From: M0108 sp963841065
Lineage (GTDB): Bacteria > Pseudomonadota > Gammaproteobacteria > Chromatiales > Chromatiaceae
Direction: 5' to 3'
Assembly: GCA_963841065.1 (NCBI GenBank)
Contig: CAWJBI010000047.1
Span: 124,001-188,000, forward strand
Length of the DNA stretch: 64,000 nucleotides
In this document: positions 55,482-64,000 of the stretch, one piece after another
Layout of the letters: each line of letters starts with the position of its first letter
Numbering within the stretch: position 1 is the first letter of the stretch
Made by a program: the position numbers and the translations under genes
Notes under the pieces: generated by a model
What the model was told of the DNA's origin: nothing
Seen by the model: only the letters and a program-made list of their open reading frames with translations
Database searches by the model: none

Positions 55482-56054
55482 ATGTTCTTCCCTGTCCCTA
55501 ACGCCAGTCGCCGCCAGGCCAAATCAGCCCATGAGTTGGCCATGCTCAATCTACTGCTGATCAACCTGCCGATGCTGATCGCCCTCCTGGCGGGGAGTTT
55601 TTTGCAGCAGGGGTCCCCCCTGGCCGACTACAAGCTGGTCGGTGTCCTGGTCCCCTGGGGGGTATCCCTGGGCATCGTGGCCTTCACTTTCGCTAAGGCG
55701 GGCAAGCTGGCCGCCCAAGGGCCCTGGTTCGTGGCCGCCCACTGGCGGTTGGCCACGGCTCGCTACAAAATTCTGCTCATGGCCTATGCCGTGGGGGCTG
55801 GCCTGATTGGCATGGGCTGGCTGCTGTCCACCACCCAGAAGACCCACGGGATGCAGGAACTCATGTTCGTGGCCCTGCAGCGGGTCGCCATCGCCCCTTT
55901 GCTCATCGGCCTCATGGTGCTCATCATGCTGGAGTCGGGCGCCCTCTATCAGGCCGGGCGCGGCGAGGTGCCCGATAGCCTCATGAAGCAGTTCCCACCA
56001 CCGGCGGACTGGCCGGGCGCGGCTACCGAGTTTGGGCTGGAGAATCAGGGCTGA
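55482..56054 (+). CDS. Hypothetical membrane protein
   Basis: A 190-aa protein with four hydrophobic segments (LLLINLPMLIALLAGSFL, VLVPWGVSLGIVAFTFA, ILLMAYAVGAGLIGMGWLL, VAIAPLLIGLMVLIML). I recognise no family. ATG 55482 starts the membrane part; ATG 55413, in the same frame, would add 23 residues, and neither has a clear ribosome-binding site. It is divergent from the HerA-like gene. Confidence 0.7.
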   Translation: MFFPVPNASRRQAKSAHELAMLNLLLINLPMLIALLAGSFLQQGSPLADYKLVGVLVPWGVSLGIVAFTFAKAGKLAAQGPWFVAAHWRLATARYKILLMAYAVGAGLIGMGWLLSTTQKTHGMQELMFVALQRVAIAPLLIGLMVLIMLESGALYQAGRGEVPDSLMKQFPPPADWPGAATEFGLENQG

Positions 56055-56220
56055 TCGGCACCCAGGCGACCGGGCCACGCTGGCCCTGGAGTCGGCCTTG
56101 ATGCGTACCTTGCGCCAAGCGCGTACTGCCCTAGACTTGTGAAGAGAGGCGCGCGGCCCGGGGGGACTCTTACAGCCCAGGCGCGCGGGATATGGCGATC
56201 ATTGGCGAGAGAGGAAATTC

Positions 56221-56901
56221 ATGCGGCCCGACACTGCTCAAATGCTGAGGGATATCGATGCCGAGATCCATTACACCCGCACCCTGATCGGCCGGGATGC
56301 CTTCGCCCCGCGCGTCATGGCCGCCATGGCCGAGGTGCAGCGCCACCTCTTCGTCCCCGAGGGCGACCGGGACCAGGCCTACGCCAATGGCCCCTTGCCC
56401 ATCGGTTGGGGCCAGACCATCTCCCAACCCTACATCGTGGCCCTGATGACGGACCTGCTGGCCTGTGGCCCGGGTGACCGGGTGCTGGAGATCGGCACGG
56501 GCTCCGGTTATCAGGCGGCGGTGCTGTCGCGGCTGGTGGGGCAGGTCTATTCCCTGGAGATCATTCCCCAACTGGCGAGGGCCGCCGCCGAGCGTTTAGC
56601 ACGGTTGGGCTATGTCAATGTCAATGTCCGCCAGGGCGATGGCCATCATGGCTGGCCCGAGCAGGCCCCCTTCGATGGCATCCTGGTGACTGCCGCCGCC
56701 CGGGCGATTCCGCCCGCCCTCGTCGATCAGCTCCGCCCCGGCGCCCGCCTGGTCATCCCGGTGGGGCAACCCTATGCCCACCAAGACCTCCTCCTGCTGG
56801 AAAAGGGCCTGGACGGCGCCCTATCCCTGACCGAGGTGCTGGGCGTGGCCTTCGTCCCCCTGACGGGTGGCGGGAAGGCGCAAGCCACTGGGAGCCCCTG
56901 A
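56221..56901 (+). CDS. pcm: Protein-L-isoaspartate O-methyltransferase
   Basis: A 226-aa SAM-dependent repair enzyme for isoaspartyl residues. HLFVPEGDRDQAYANGPLPI and GQTISQPYIVALMTDLL form the substrate side, VLEIGTGSGYQAAVLS is SAM motif I, and LVTAAARAIPPALVDQLRPG is the region after motif II. GAGAGGAAA precedes the ATG. No surE or rpoS follows. Confidence 0.94.
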   Translation: MRPDTAQMLRDIDAEIHYTRTLIGRDAFAPRVMAAMAEVQRHLFVPEGDRDQAYANGPLPIGWGQTISQPYIVALMTDLLACGPGDRVLEIGTGSGYQAAVLSRLVGQVYSLEIIPQLARAAAERLARLGYVNVNVRQGDGHHGWPEQAPFDGILVTAAARAIPPALVDQLRPGARLVIPVGQPYAHQDLLLLEKGLDGALSLTEVLGVAFVPLTGGGKAQATGSP

Positions 56902-56940
56902 GTGAGGTTCCTTCGTTTTTTCGTCTTCCAAGGGCAGGCT

Positions 56941-57249
56941 GATGATCTTCGCCTTCCATGGCTGATCCACCGGCTGACCAACCGCCGCTCCTACCACGAC
57001 AATTTCCATGTCCGCAGCTACAAGGATGAGGGTACCATCACCACGCCCTTCGTCATGACGGTGCTGAACGATCTGGACCGCTTCCACCTCGTGATGGACA
57101 CCATTGAGCGTCTGCCGCAGACCTGCGATCAGGCCATCTACCTGAAGCAGCAGTTCAAGGACAAGCTGGTCGAGTACAGGCAGTTCATCAACGAGCATGG
57201 CCTCGACCTGCCAGAGATCCGCAACTGGAAGTGGAAAGGATTACACTGA
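56941..57249 (+). pseudogene. xfp: C-terminal relic of phosphoketolase
   Basis: About 95 residues matching the extreme C-terminus of xylulose-5-P/fructose-6-P phosphoketolase (normally ~790 aa): IHRLTNRRSYHDNFHVRSYK, EGTITTPFVMTVLNDLDRFH, YLKQQFKDKLVEYRQFINEH and EIRNWKWKG. The start of the homology is scrambled: IFAFHG is in one frame and PWLIHRLT in another, so a few bases were lost. The frame opens directly after the pcm stop, but the active-site domains are missing, so this is a remnant. Confidence 0.85.
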
Positions 57250-57284
57250 TTAATACCCTATAACTCCATGCCTGGAGAATGACG

Positions 57285-57467
57285 ATGGGACTCACTGGAA
57301 TTGGCGCCCTGCTCATCCTGATCGCCGATGTCTATGCGATCGTGATGATCTTTCAAAGCGCTGCGAAGGATATTGAGAAGCTGCTCTGGTGCTTGGCGGT
57401 ACTGATCCTACCCCTGATCGGCGTTATCCTTTGGTACGTCGCAGGCCCCGGCCGGAAACCCTTTTAG
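57285..57467 (+). CDS. PLDc_N-domain small membrane protein
   Basis: A 60-aa protein with two membrane helices (GIGALLILIADVYAIVMIF and LLWCLAVLILPLIGVILWY), the N-terminal segment of cardiolipin synthases found alone in many bacteria. ATG 57285 lies 7 nt after GGAG; the ATG at 57279 is too close. Function unknown. It survives between a phosphoketolase relic and a DUF2254 gene. Confidence 0.82.
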   Translation: MGLTGIGALLILIADVYAIVMIFQSAAKDIEKLLWCLAVLILPLIGVILWYVAGPGRKPF

Positions 57468-57489
57468 GCGGCATGAGGCCCGGTGGGAC

Positions 57490-58843
57490 ATGAAGAGGTT
57501 AAGACAGCTTTTCAACGACGCGCGGTCGAGCTTTTGGTTTGTGCCCTCACTGGCGGTGGTTGACGGCATTGTCGCCGCGCTGGTGCTGATTGAGGCGGAC
57601 GCCGTGTGGGGCGATCGTTGGCTGGCCCTGTGGCCACGCCTCTTTGGGGTGGGGGCGGAGGGTGCGCGCCAGCTGTTGGCCACCCTGGCCGGCTCGATGA
57701 TGTCCCTCATGGGCATTACCTTCTCGATGACCTTGGTGGCGCTGGCCTTGGCCTCCAGCCAATACACCTCGCGCATCCTGCGGAACTTCATGAAGAACCG
57801 CGCGACCCAGACGACGCTCGGGGTCTTCGCCGGTATCTTCACCTATTGCCTCATCGTACTGCGCTCGATTCGCGGCGGCGATGCAGGGATTTATCCCGAG
57901 CGGGGCGGTGTTTTTCGCCTTTGTGCTGGCGCTCGCCGGGGTTGTCGTGCTGATCTTCTTCATCCACCACATTGCCTCGTCGATCCAGGCCGTCAGCATC
58001 ATCGCCTCGGTCGCCCAGGAGACCAACGCGGCCATGGATCGGGTGTTTCCGCACATGCAGGGGCGCGAGCCTGACGGCACCGACGACGCGGTGGATGAAC
58101 AGGTCCTCGCATCCCTGGATGAGCGCACCTGGTACCCCGTGCCGGCGCAGGTCAGCGGCTACATCCAGGGGGTGGATGAGGATGCGATCCTGGACCTGGC
58201 GCGAAACCACAGGACCATCGTGCGGATGGAGCGTGGCATCGGCGCGTTCGCGGTCGAGGGAGCGGCGCTGGCATCGCTCGCCCTGACCTACCCGCCGGAT
58301 CAGGGAACGATCACCGCCCTGAATCGGGCCTACACCATCAGCGCCCATCGGACCATTGAATGGGACCCCGCCTTTGGTATCCGGCAGATCGTGGATATTG
58401 CGTTGAAGGCCCTGTCGCCGGGCGTGAATGACACCTCGACGGCGGTGATGTGCGTGGACTACCTGACGGCGATCCTGGCTCGGCTGAGCGGCAGGTGCCA
58501 CCCACCATCGCAGCGCTACGAGGGCGATGCCCTGCGCGTGATCGCCACCGTTCCGACCTTCGAGGCCCTGTTGGCCGAGGCATTCGATCAGATCCGCGGG
58601 AGCGCAGAAGGCAATGTCGCGATCATCGCACGCATGCTCGGTGCCATCGATACCCTTGGCAGCCTGACGGACAACCCGAGGCACAGGCGAGCGCTCGACG
58701 AGCAGGCGCAGTGGATCGCCGAGCTGGCCGGTCGAAGCCTCCCCGCCCCGCAGGACCGGGCGCGGATCGAGCGACGGCTGGCTCATGTACGCGAGGCCCT
58801 GAGGGCCACGCCTGCCGCGTGCGCCGTGGCGGAAGAGGCGTAG
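57490..58843 (+). CDS. DUF2254 family membrane protein (apparent frameshift)
   Basis: A protein of about 450 aa: four helices in the first 165 residues (for example FWFVPSLAVVDGIVAALVLI, LMGITFSMTLVALALASSQY, AVFFAFVLALAGVVVLIFFI), then a soluble domain containing GYIQGVDEDAILDLA and DIALKALSPGVNDTSTA, the DUF2254 hallmark. An extra G in the GGG at 57886-57888 separates SIRGGDAG from FIPSGAVFF. The function of the family is unknown. Confidence 0.85.
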
Positions 58844-58881
58844 CCTTGTGAAGCCGAGCAGGGAAATGGAAATGGCCCCCA

Positions 58882-59374
58882 GTGTCTTCGAATTCCGGCA
58901 TCGTCGTCTCGGTGCGCGGCAGCGTCGTCGATATCCGGTTCGATCAGCACTTGCCGCCGATTTACTCGGTACTGCGCACGGGCGCTGAAAGAGCAGATCG
59001 TCATCGAGGTGCTGGCGCAACTGGATGCGCGGCGGGTGCGCGGGATTGCCTTGACGCCCACCCAGGGTCTCGCGCGCGGCTTGGCGGTGGAGGACACGGG
59101 CGGACCGCTGCAGGCGCCGGTGGGCAAGGGCATCCTCTCGCGCATGTTCGATGTCTTCGGCAACACCATCGACCGCGAAGCGGCCCTATCCGATGTCTGG
59201 TGGCGGTCTGTGCATCGGTCGCCGCCGCCGCTGGCACGCCGTTCCACGAAGTCCGAGATCTTCGAAACCGGCATCAAGATCATCGACGTGCTGATGCCGC
59301 TGGAACGTGGCGGCAAGGCGGGCCTATTCGGTAGCACGGGGGTGGGCAAGACGGTGCTGCTGACTGAGAGCTTG
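58882..59374 (+). pseudogene. atpD: Truncated alternate (N-type) F1-ATPase beta subunit
   Basis: The first ~165 residues of the beta subunit of the alternate, Na+-associated F-ATPase (N-ATPase): SGIVVSVRGSVVDIRFDQHL, ALTPTQGLARGLAVEDTGGP, PVGKGILSRMFDVFGNTIDR, KSEIFETGIKIIDVLMPLER and the P-loop GSTGVGKTVLLTE (usually GGAGVGKT). One extra base near 58981 breaks it after LRTG. Homology stops just after the P-loop, where the IS1182-type relic begins. The rest of the N-ATPase operon is absent. Confidence 0.88.
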
Positions 59375-59379
59375 TGAAA

Positions 59380-60617
59380 AACCCTCCCGACCCATGCGCG
59401 GCGCTGGGGTGGGGAGTAACATGGCCCCATCGAACAGACAGTCGGTGAGCGACGCGTCATGTCCAACGAACCGCCACCCCGTCCCTTTGACGACGACTCC
59501 CGTGGTGCGCCGAGGCCCGCGCCCATCGCGACCACGGTGGCCGCGGGTGTTGTGGCGCGGGTTCTGATGCCGGATCGGACGCAACGGGAGCGGCGCCCCT
59601 GCGATCTGGAGGCATGGCTTCCTGAGGGGCATGGGCGCGCCTGGTCTGGGGTGGGTCGAGCGGGCGGACTTGAGCGGCCTGAATGCGGTCATCCGTGCGG
59701 TCGCCGGGGGGGCGGACGTACCCGTGGCGGGCTTGCTGGCGGTGGGGGCGGTCACGCTCAAGCGGGTGGCCCAAGAGGGGATCCGCGCCCGTGCCGGCGC
59801 CGCGTCGTTCCGGCGTGGTGAGACGCTGGAGCGGTGCCTGGAGGAGGCGCGGGCACCGGTCGAGGCGTCGAAGCGCCAGGGCGAGGATGACCCCGGCGCC
59901 GTGACCCGGCGGCAACAGGCGGCCCGCGCGCGCGGGCCGCGAGCGGCAAGCGCGGATTGAGCAAGCGTTCCAGCGCTTGCCGCAGTTGGCCGAAATCAAG
60001 ACGAAACAGGGCAAGAAAGCGGAGACGGCGCGGGCCGCCACGACCGATCCCGAAGCGCCCGTCATGAAGAGGGCTGACGGCGGTTATCGTCCCGCCTACA
60101 ACGGCCAGTTCGTCAGCGACACGGCATCGCCAGTCATTGTCGGCATGGCAGCGGTCACGGCGGGCACCGACATGGCGCAACTGACCCCCATGATTGAGCA
60201 GGTCAGCGACCGCTATGGGCAGCAACCCGCCACATGGCTGGTCGACGACCCGGCCCACGCGCAACGCGAACGGGCGGCGGAGTCCTCCGTCGTGTAGGCC
60301 CCGGTCCCCAAGCCGCAAGACGCGGACACCGACCCGCACGTCGCCACAGCGGGCGACAGCGCGGTCGTTGCTGCCTGGCGCGAACGCCTGGGGACCGACG
60401 CGGCGCAGGCCCTCTACACGGAACGGGCCGCCACGGCCGAGTGCGTCACCGCCCAGGCGCGCGCGGCCTCACCCGCCGGCGGGTACGCAGCACCCCCAGC
60501 GTGCGTTGCGTGCTGCTGCATGTCCTCGCTCACCACCTGATGCGTACATTCGCCTTGGCGCCCGAGCTGCCCGGGTACGGGAACGGTGCGCCCACAGAAC
60601 CCCTAATGGCAATATAA
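59380..60617 (+). pseudogene. IS1182-family transposase relic (copy 2), interrupting atpD
   Basis: Pieces in order: VLMPDRTQRERRPCDLEA (N-terminus), WVERADLSGLNAVIRAVAGG, then a deletion, VTLKRVAQEGIRARAGAASF, AEIKTKQGKKAETARAATTD, ADGGYRPAYNGQFVSDTASP, an in-frame stop at 60295, TERAATAECVTAQARA, and finally VRCVLLHVLAHHLMRTFALA in a third frame. It is more complete at its ends than copy 1 but lacks an internal block. It is clearly inactive. It sits against the cut end of the N-ATPase beta gene. No intact terminal repeats were found. Confidence 0.82.
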
Positions 60618-60876
60618 CGTGCTGATATCACAAGAAACGCTCCGGGAGTCCGCCCATCGGCCCTGGGCGGAAACCCACGGCGCGGCATCTCGGCCGTGAC
60701 GCGGGTACGGGTCATCTCGTCATGATCCGTGAGATTGCGTCACGACGAGCCCGCGAAAACCGAATTGTTCACAACCTCTGAGCCCGCGCCGGGAGCCTGG
60801 ATGCCAGGCCCTGCCCCTCCGCCAGTCCCCCGGCGCCCGTGAAAGTGGTTGCCAAGTGATTTTCCGCCAGGAATTC
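60618..60876. other. Gene-free stretch upstream of the EF-G promoter
   Basis: About 260 bp between the transposase relic and the promoter at 60877. No coding frame with known motifs. The only visible structure is short GC-rich inverted repeats. Confidence 0.5.
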
Positions 60877-60906
60877 TTGTAAGCAGTGACAATACTTGCC
60901 TATAAT
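60877..60906 (+). promoter_or_regulatory. Sigma-70-type promoter of the EF-G paralog gene
   Basis: TTGTAA (60877-60882) and a consensus TATAAT (60901-60906) with an 18-bp spacer. It stands out against the GC-rich surroundings. The transcript would have a leader of about 110 nt before the ATG at 61023, with an AGGAAG box. Confidence 0.75.
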
Positions 60907-61022
60907 TGAGGGTTTCACGGAGACGGGCCCGCGTGGTCCCGCCTCGCCCGTCCCCCCGATCCTTGGCGCGGTTTCGTCCCTTATCCCACCAGGTCCGGCT
61001 TGGTAGAACTCAGGAAGCAGCA

Positions 61023-63105
61023 ATGACAGACCTTTCACATTACCGAAACATCGGTATTTTTGCCCACGTGGATGCGGGTAAGACGACGACGACCGAGCGG
61101 ATTCTCAAACTGACGGGCAAGATCCATCGCCTGGGTGAGGTGCATGACGGCGAGTCCACCATGGACTTCATGGAGCAGGAAGCGGAGCGCGGTATTACCA
61201 TCCAGTCCGCCGCCACTTCCTGCCAGTGGAAGGGCTGTCGGCTGAATGTCATCGACACCCCCGGCCACGTGGATTTCACCATTGAGGTGTATCGCTCTCT
61301 CAAGGTGCTCGACGGTGGCGTCGGCGTCTTCTGCGGCTCCGGCGGCGTCGAGCCCCAGTCCGAGACCAACTGGCGCTACGCCAATGATTCCCGCGTCGCC
61401 CGCCTGATTTTCGTCAACAAACTCGACCGCATCGGCGCTGATTTCTATCGCGTCGTGGACCAGGTCCAGAATATCCTGGGCGCCAATCCCCTGGTCATGG
61501 TCCTGCCCATTGGCGTCGAGGGTGACTTTGTCGGCGTCGTCGATCTGCTCACGCGCCAGGCCTGGGTCTGGGACGAGTCGGGCATGCCGGAGAACTACAA
61601 CCTGCAGGATGTCCCCGAGGACATGGTCGCCAAGGTCGAGGAGTGGCGGGAAAAGCTCATCGAGACGGCCCTGGAGCAGGACGACGAGGCCCTTGGCAAG
61701 TACCTGGAGGGCGAGGAGCCCAGCCTGGAAACGCTCAAGGCCTGCATCCGCAAGGGGACCATCAAGCTCGATTTCTTCCCCACCTACTGCGGTTCCGCCT
61801 TCAAGAACAAGGGCATGCAGTTGATACTGGATGCCGTGGTCGATTATCTGCCCAATCCCATGGATGTCGAGCCGCAGCCGGAGGTGGACCTGGAGGGCAA
61901 CGAGACGGGCCTCAAGGCCATCGTCGATCCCGACCGGCCCCTGCGCGCCCTGGCCTTCAAGATCATGGACGACCGCTTCGGCGCCCTGACCTTCACCCGC
62001 ATCTACTCCGGGCAAGATCAAGAAGGGCGACTCGGTGCTCAACACCTTTACCGGCAAGACCGAGCGCATCGGTCGTATCGTCGAGATGCACGCCGATTCC
62101 CGCGAGGAACTCGACTCCGCCCAGGCCGGCGACATCGTCGCCCTCGTCGGCATGAAGGGCACCCAGACCGGCCACACCCTCTGCGACCCCAAGCACCCGG
62201 CCACCCTGGAGCCCATGGTCTTCCCCGACCCGGTCATCTCCATCGCCATCGCCCCCCGCGACAAGGGCGGCTCCGAGAAGCTCGGCGTTGCCCTCAATAA
62301 GATGATCCAGGAGGACCCCTCCTTCCGCGTCGAGACCGATATCGAGAGCGGCGAGACCATCATCAAGGGCATGGGTGAGCTGCATCTGGATATCAAGGTC
62401 GATATCCTCAAGCGTACCCATGGCATCGAGGTCGAGGTGGGCAAGCCTCAGGTGGCCTACCGCGAGACCATCACCCGCCGTGTCGAGGACACCTATACCC
62501 ACAAGAAGCAGACCGGCGGCTCGGGCCAGTTCGCTCGCATCGAGTATGCCGTCGAGCCCGGCGAGCCCGGCAAAGGCTATCAGTTTGAATCCCTGGTCAC
62601 CGGCGGTACCGTGCCCCGCGAGTTCTGGCCCGCGGTGGACAAAGGCTTCCGGGACAGCATGAAGGAGGGGGTGTTGGCGGGCTTCCCGCTGCTTGATGTC
62701 AAGGTGAGTCTGATCGATGGCAGCTACCATGCCGTGGACTCCTCCGCCATTGCCTATGAGATTGCCGCCAAGGCCGGCTACCGTCAGTCGGTGCCCAAGG
62801 CGGGTCCCCAGCTTATGGAGCCCATCATGAAGGTGGACGTCTTTACCCCGGAGGATCATGTCGGCGATGTCATTGGCGATCTCAATCGCCGGCGGGGCAT
62901 GATCCGGGCGCAGGAGGCGGGGCCCAATGGCGTGCGTGTCAAGGCCGATGCCCCCCTGAGCGAGATGTTCGGCTACATTGGCGATCTGCGCACCATGACC
63001 TCCGGGCGCGGTCAATTCTCCATGGAATTCTCCCACTATCTGCCCTGCCCCAAGACGGTGGCCGAGGCGGTCATCAAGGAGGTCCAAGAACGTAAGAAGG
63101 GCTGA
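61023..63105 (+). CDS. fusA: Elongation factor G paralog (EF-G2-like; apparent frameshift)
   Basis: A translational GTPase of about 693 aa. G1 is AHVDAGKTTTTERI, G2 in ERGITIQSAA, G3 DTPGHVD and G4 FVNKLDRIGAD; the later domains end TSGRGQFSMEFSHYLPCP. The N-terminus MTDLSHYRNIGIFAHVD and switch regions are of the second EF-G type found beside the str-operon copy in several Gammaproteobacteria, and the gene stands alone with its own promoter rather than with rpsL-rpsG-tufA. An extra G in GGG at 62010-62012 breaks FTRIYSG from KIKKGDSVL. Whether it serves translocation or recycling is unknown. Confidence 0.9.
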
Positions 63106-63129
63106 TCCCTCGGCCCCCCTTCGTTGGAT

Positions 63130-63152
63130 GCCCGCCGGCCTGGTCGGCGGGC
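63130..63152. terminator. GC-rich hairpin after the EF-G paralog gene
   Basis: GCCCGCCG (63130-63137) pairs perfectly with CGGCGGGC (63145-63152) around a 7-nt loop, 25 bp after the stop. There is only TT following, so termination efficiency is uncertain. Confidence 0.5.
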
Positions 63153-63223
63153 TTGGCTAGGCACCCGATGGCGCGGTTCGGGCCAACCGGATCCGCTGCC
63201 CTGAAATGCAAGAGAGAGGCGAC

Positions 63224-63463
63224 ATGCTTTCCGAGCACCACGACATCGATCACGAATTTCCGGAATACCACCAGAAGTTGGTGGCTCTGTGCGCCATCGA
63301 CGCCGATTTCACCGGGTTGGTGCAGCGTCACGACAGTCTCGACGACGAGATCCGCGAGTTGGAAGAACGCGGCTTGCCCATCGCCGACGAGAGCATCGAG
63401 TCGATGAAATTCCGCCGCGCGGAACTCAAGGACGAGATTTATATCCGGTTGCGCAAGGGCTGA
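63224..63463 (+). CDS. DUF465 (YdcH-family) protein
   Basis: A 79-aa helical hairpin protein: HHDIDHEFPEYHQKLVALCA, then RHDSLDDEIRELEERG and FRRAELKDEIYIRLRKG. It matches the small DUF465/YdcH family of unknown function. ATG 63224 follows AGAGAGAGG; the upstream ATG at 63206 is less well placed. Confidence 0.9.
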   Translation: MLSEHHDIDHEFPEYHQKLVALCAIDADFTGLVQRHDSLDDEIRELEERGLPIADESIESMKFRRAELKDEIYIRLRKG

Positions 63464-63919
63464 GCTATTAGCCTGGGTCCCCGCGCTCAAGGGCGGGGGA
63501 CGAGGGTCGGGCGCTGGCGGTCAGTCATGCGGGCACGGGAATTCATATCCGTGCTCGCGGGATTCTTCTCTGCTTGAGGGGTGCTAGGGAGTGCTGGGCA
63601 GACCCCATCCCCGGGCGACGAATATCCCCGAAGAGTAGTAGCGGGTCAGCCCTCGAGACAGTATTCTGCCGCATTGAAAAGTTTGACCCGTCGAGCGGGG
63701 CTTGCATAAGCCCGGGATTGGTTAGGGTTAACCAATCTTGCCTGGGCGTTGCGGGTTGAACACATCAAGTCCAGACCCTTGTCTGGACTTGTAACTTGAA
63801 AATATTGCCGGGATGGGAATTTTCAAGGGGTCCGCAATAAACGGCAACCGCTGAGGCGCGACGCCCGCTCACCACTTCGGTTGTTCGCTACACTTATTCC
63901 GCTTGACGGAGGAAAGTCC
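63464..63919. promoter_or_regulatory. Hairpin-rich leader region before the HdrA/QmoA-like gene
   Basis: 456 bp without a gene. It holds four inverted repeats: GTCCCCGC with GCGGGGGAC (63477-63501), GCGGGCACGG with CCGTGCTCGC (63529-63558, one mismatch), ATTGGTTA with TAACCAAT around the centre (63717-63736), and AAGTCCAGAC with GTCTGGACTT separated by CCTT (63767-63790, perfect). The first may end the DUF465 transcript. The others lie in the likely regulatory region of the sulfur-metabolism-type gene that follows. Confidence 0.6.
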
Positions 63920-64000
63920 ATGACGGAAGTCGTCGCAACCAATGAGACCATTCTGGTGGTCGGTGGTGGCATCAGCGGCATGACCGCCGCTCTCGAGGCC
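63920..64000 (+). CDS. HdrA/QmoA-like FAD-binding protein, N-terminus (partial)
   Basis: Only 27 codons lie in the window. ILVVGGGISGMTAALEA is the dinucleotide-binding motif seen at the start of QmoA and HdrA-type flavoproteins. QmoA passes electrons between the quinone pool and APS reductase in sulfur-oxidising and sulfate-reducing bacteria. GGAGGAAAG lies 3-4 nt before the ATG at 63920. Assignment between QmoA, HdrA and another FAD oxidoreductase needs the downstream sequence. Confidence 0.65.
   Translation, partial: MTEVVATNETILVVGGGISGMTAALEA

Noticed and set aside
63717..63736. Telomere-like TTAGGGTTA string
   Set aside because: It is only the centre of a short palindrome in a bacterial intergenic region; no tandem array.

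Overview
The window is about 64 kb of GC-rich DNA and reads like a chromosome segment of a purple sulfur bacterium or close relative (Gammaproteobacteria, Chromatiaceae-like). This is inferred from gene content: a BktB-type thiolase, hydrogenase maturation genes (hupK-hypC-hypD-hypE), a relic of a Na+-type alternate F-ATPase beta subunit, a relic of phosphoketolase, and the start of an HdrA/QmoA-type flavoprotein at the right edge, mixed with standard gammaproteobacterial housekeeping genes (ruvC/ruvA, yebC, ileS-lspA, zapD-yacG, pcm, ppx, slt, mepA).

Layout. 1-4.6 kb: end of an alpha-2-macroglobulin-like gene, a VapC relic, an AbrB/Doc toxin-antitoxin pair and a DUF2076 gene. 4.7-9.8 kb: thiolase, a fused NDP-forming acyl-CoA synthetase/GNAT acetyltransferase, and a divergent histone-deacetylase-family gene. 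10-15.2 kb: murein endopeptidase, GDP-fucose biosynthesis (gmd, fcl) and a lytic transglycosylase. 15.2-18 kb: a 2OG-Fe(II) oxygenase, ruvA, ruvC and yebC. 18-24 kb: a MacAB-like ABC export system whose two halves are separated by a DUF29 gene and a membrane protein gene. 24-28.7 kb: two small genes with matching terminators, ppx, an MFS transporter and a decayed tandem duplication. 28.7-32.5 kb: hydrogenase maturation. 33-36.5 kb: transposase relics, a VOC protein and a TPR protein. 35.2-39.6 kb: a chromosomal integron. 39.8-49 kb: two GH57 proteins, a Nudix-ThiE fusion, yacG, zapD, a ferredoxin-type reductase, a SDR protein, small envelope proteins and a prenyltransferase. 49-56.9 kb: lspA, ileS, TraB-like, HerA-like and pcm. 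56.9-60.6 kb: a decaying locus (phosphoketolase tail, PLDc_N and DUF2254 membrane proteins, truncated N-ATPase beta, IS1182-type relic). 61-64 kb: an EF-G paralog with a clear promoter, a DUF465 gene, and a hairpin-rich leader before the HdrA/QmoA-like gene.

The most interesting region is the integron. The integrase gene is broken by internal deletion and an IS630-type insertion. Beside it is a lower-GC array of cassettes bounded by three well-formed attC sites, one degenerate attC, and a perfect 29-bp inverted repeat. The cassettes carry a 27-codon basic peptide, an unknown 394-aa protein, an ABM-like protein and a RelE-type toxin-antitoxin pair. No CRISPR array, tRNA or rRNA was recognised.

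A warning for any user: at least sixteen places carry what looks like a single extra base that breaks a conserved reading frame, including essential genes (ileS three times, lspA). Nearly all are +1 insertions, which points to uncorrected sequencing or assembly errors rather than sixteen mutations. I give these genes as whole loci spanning the break.
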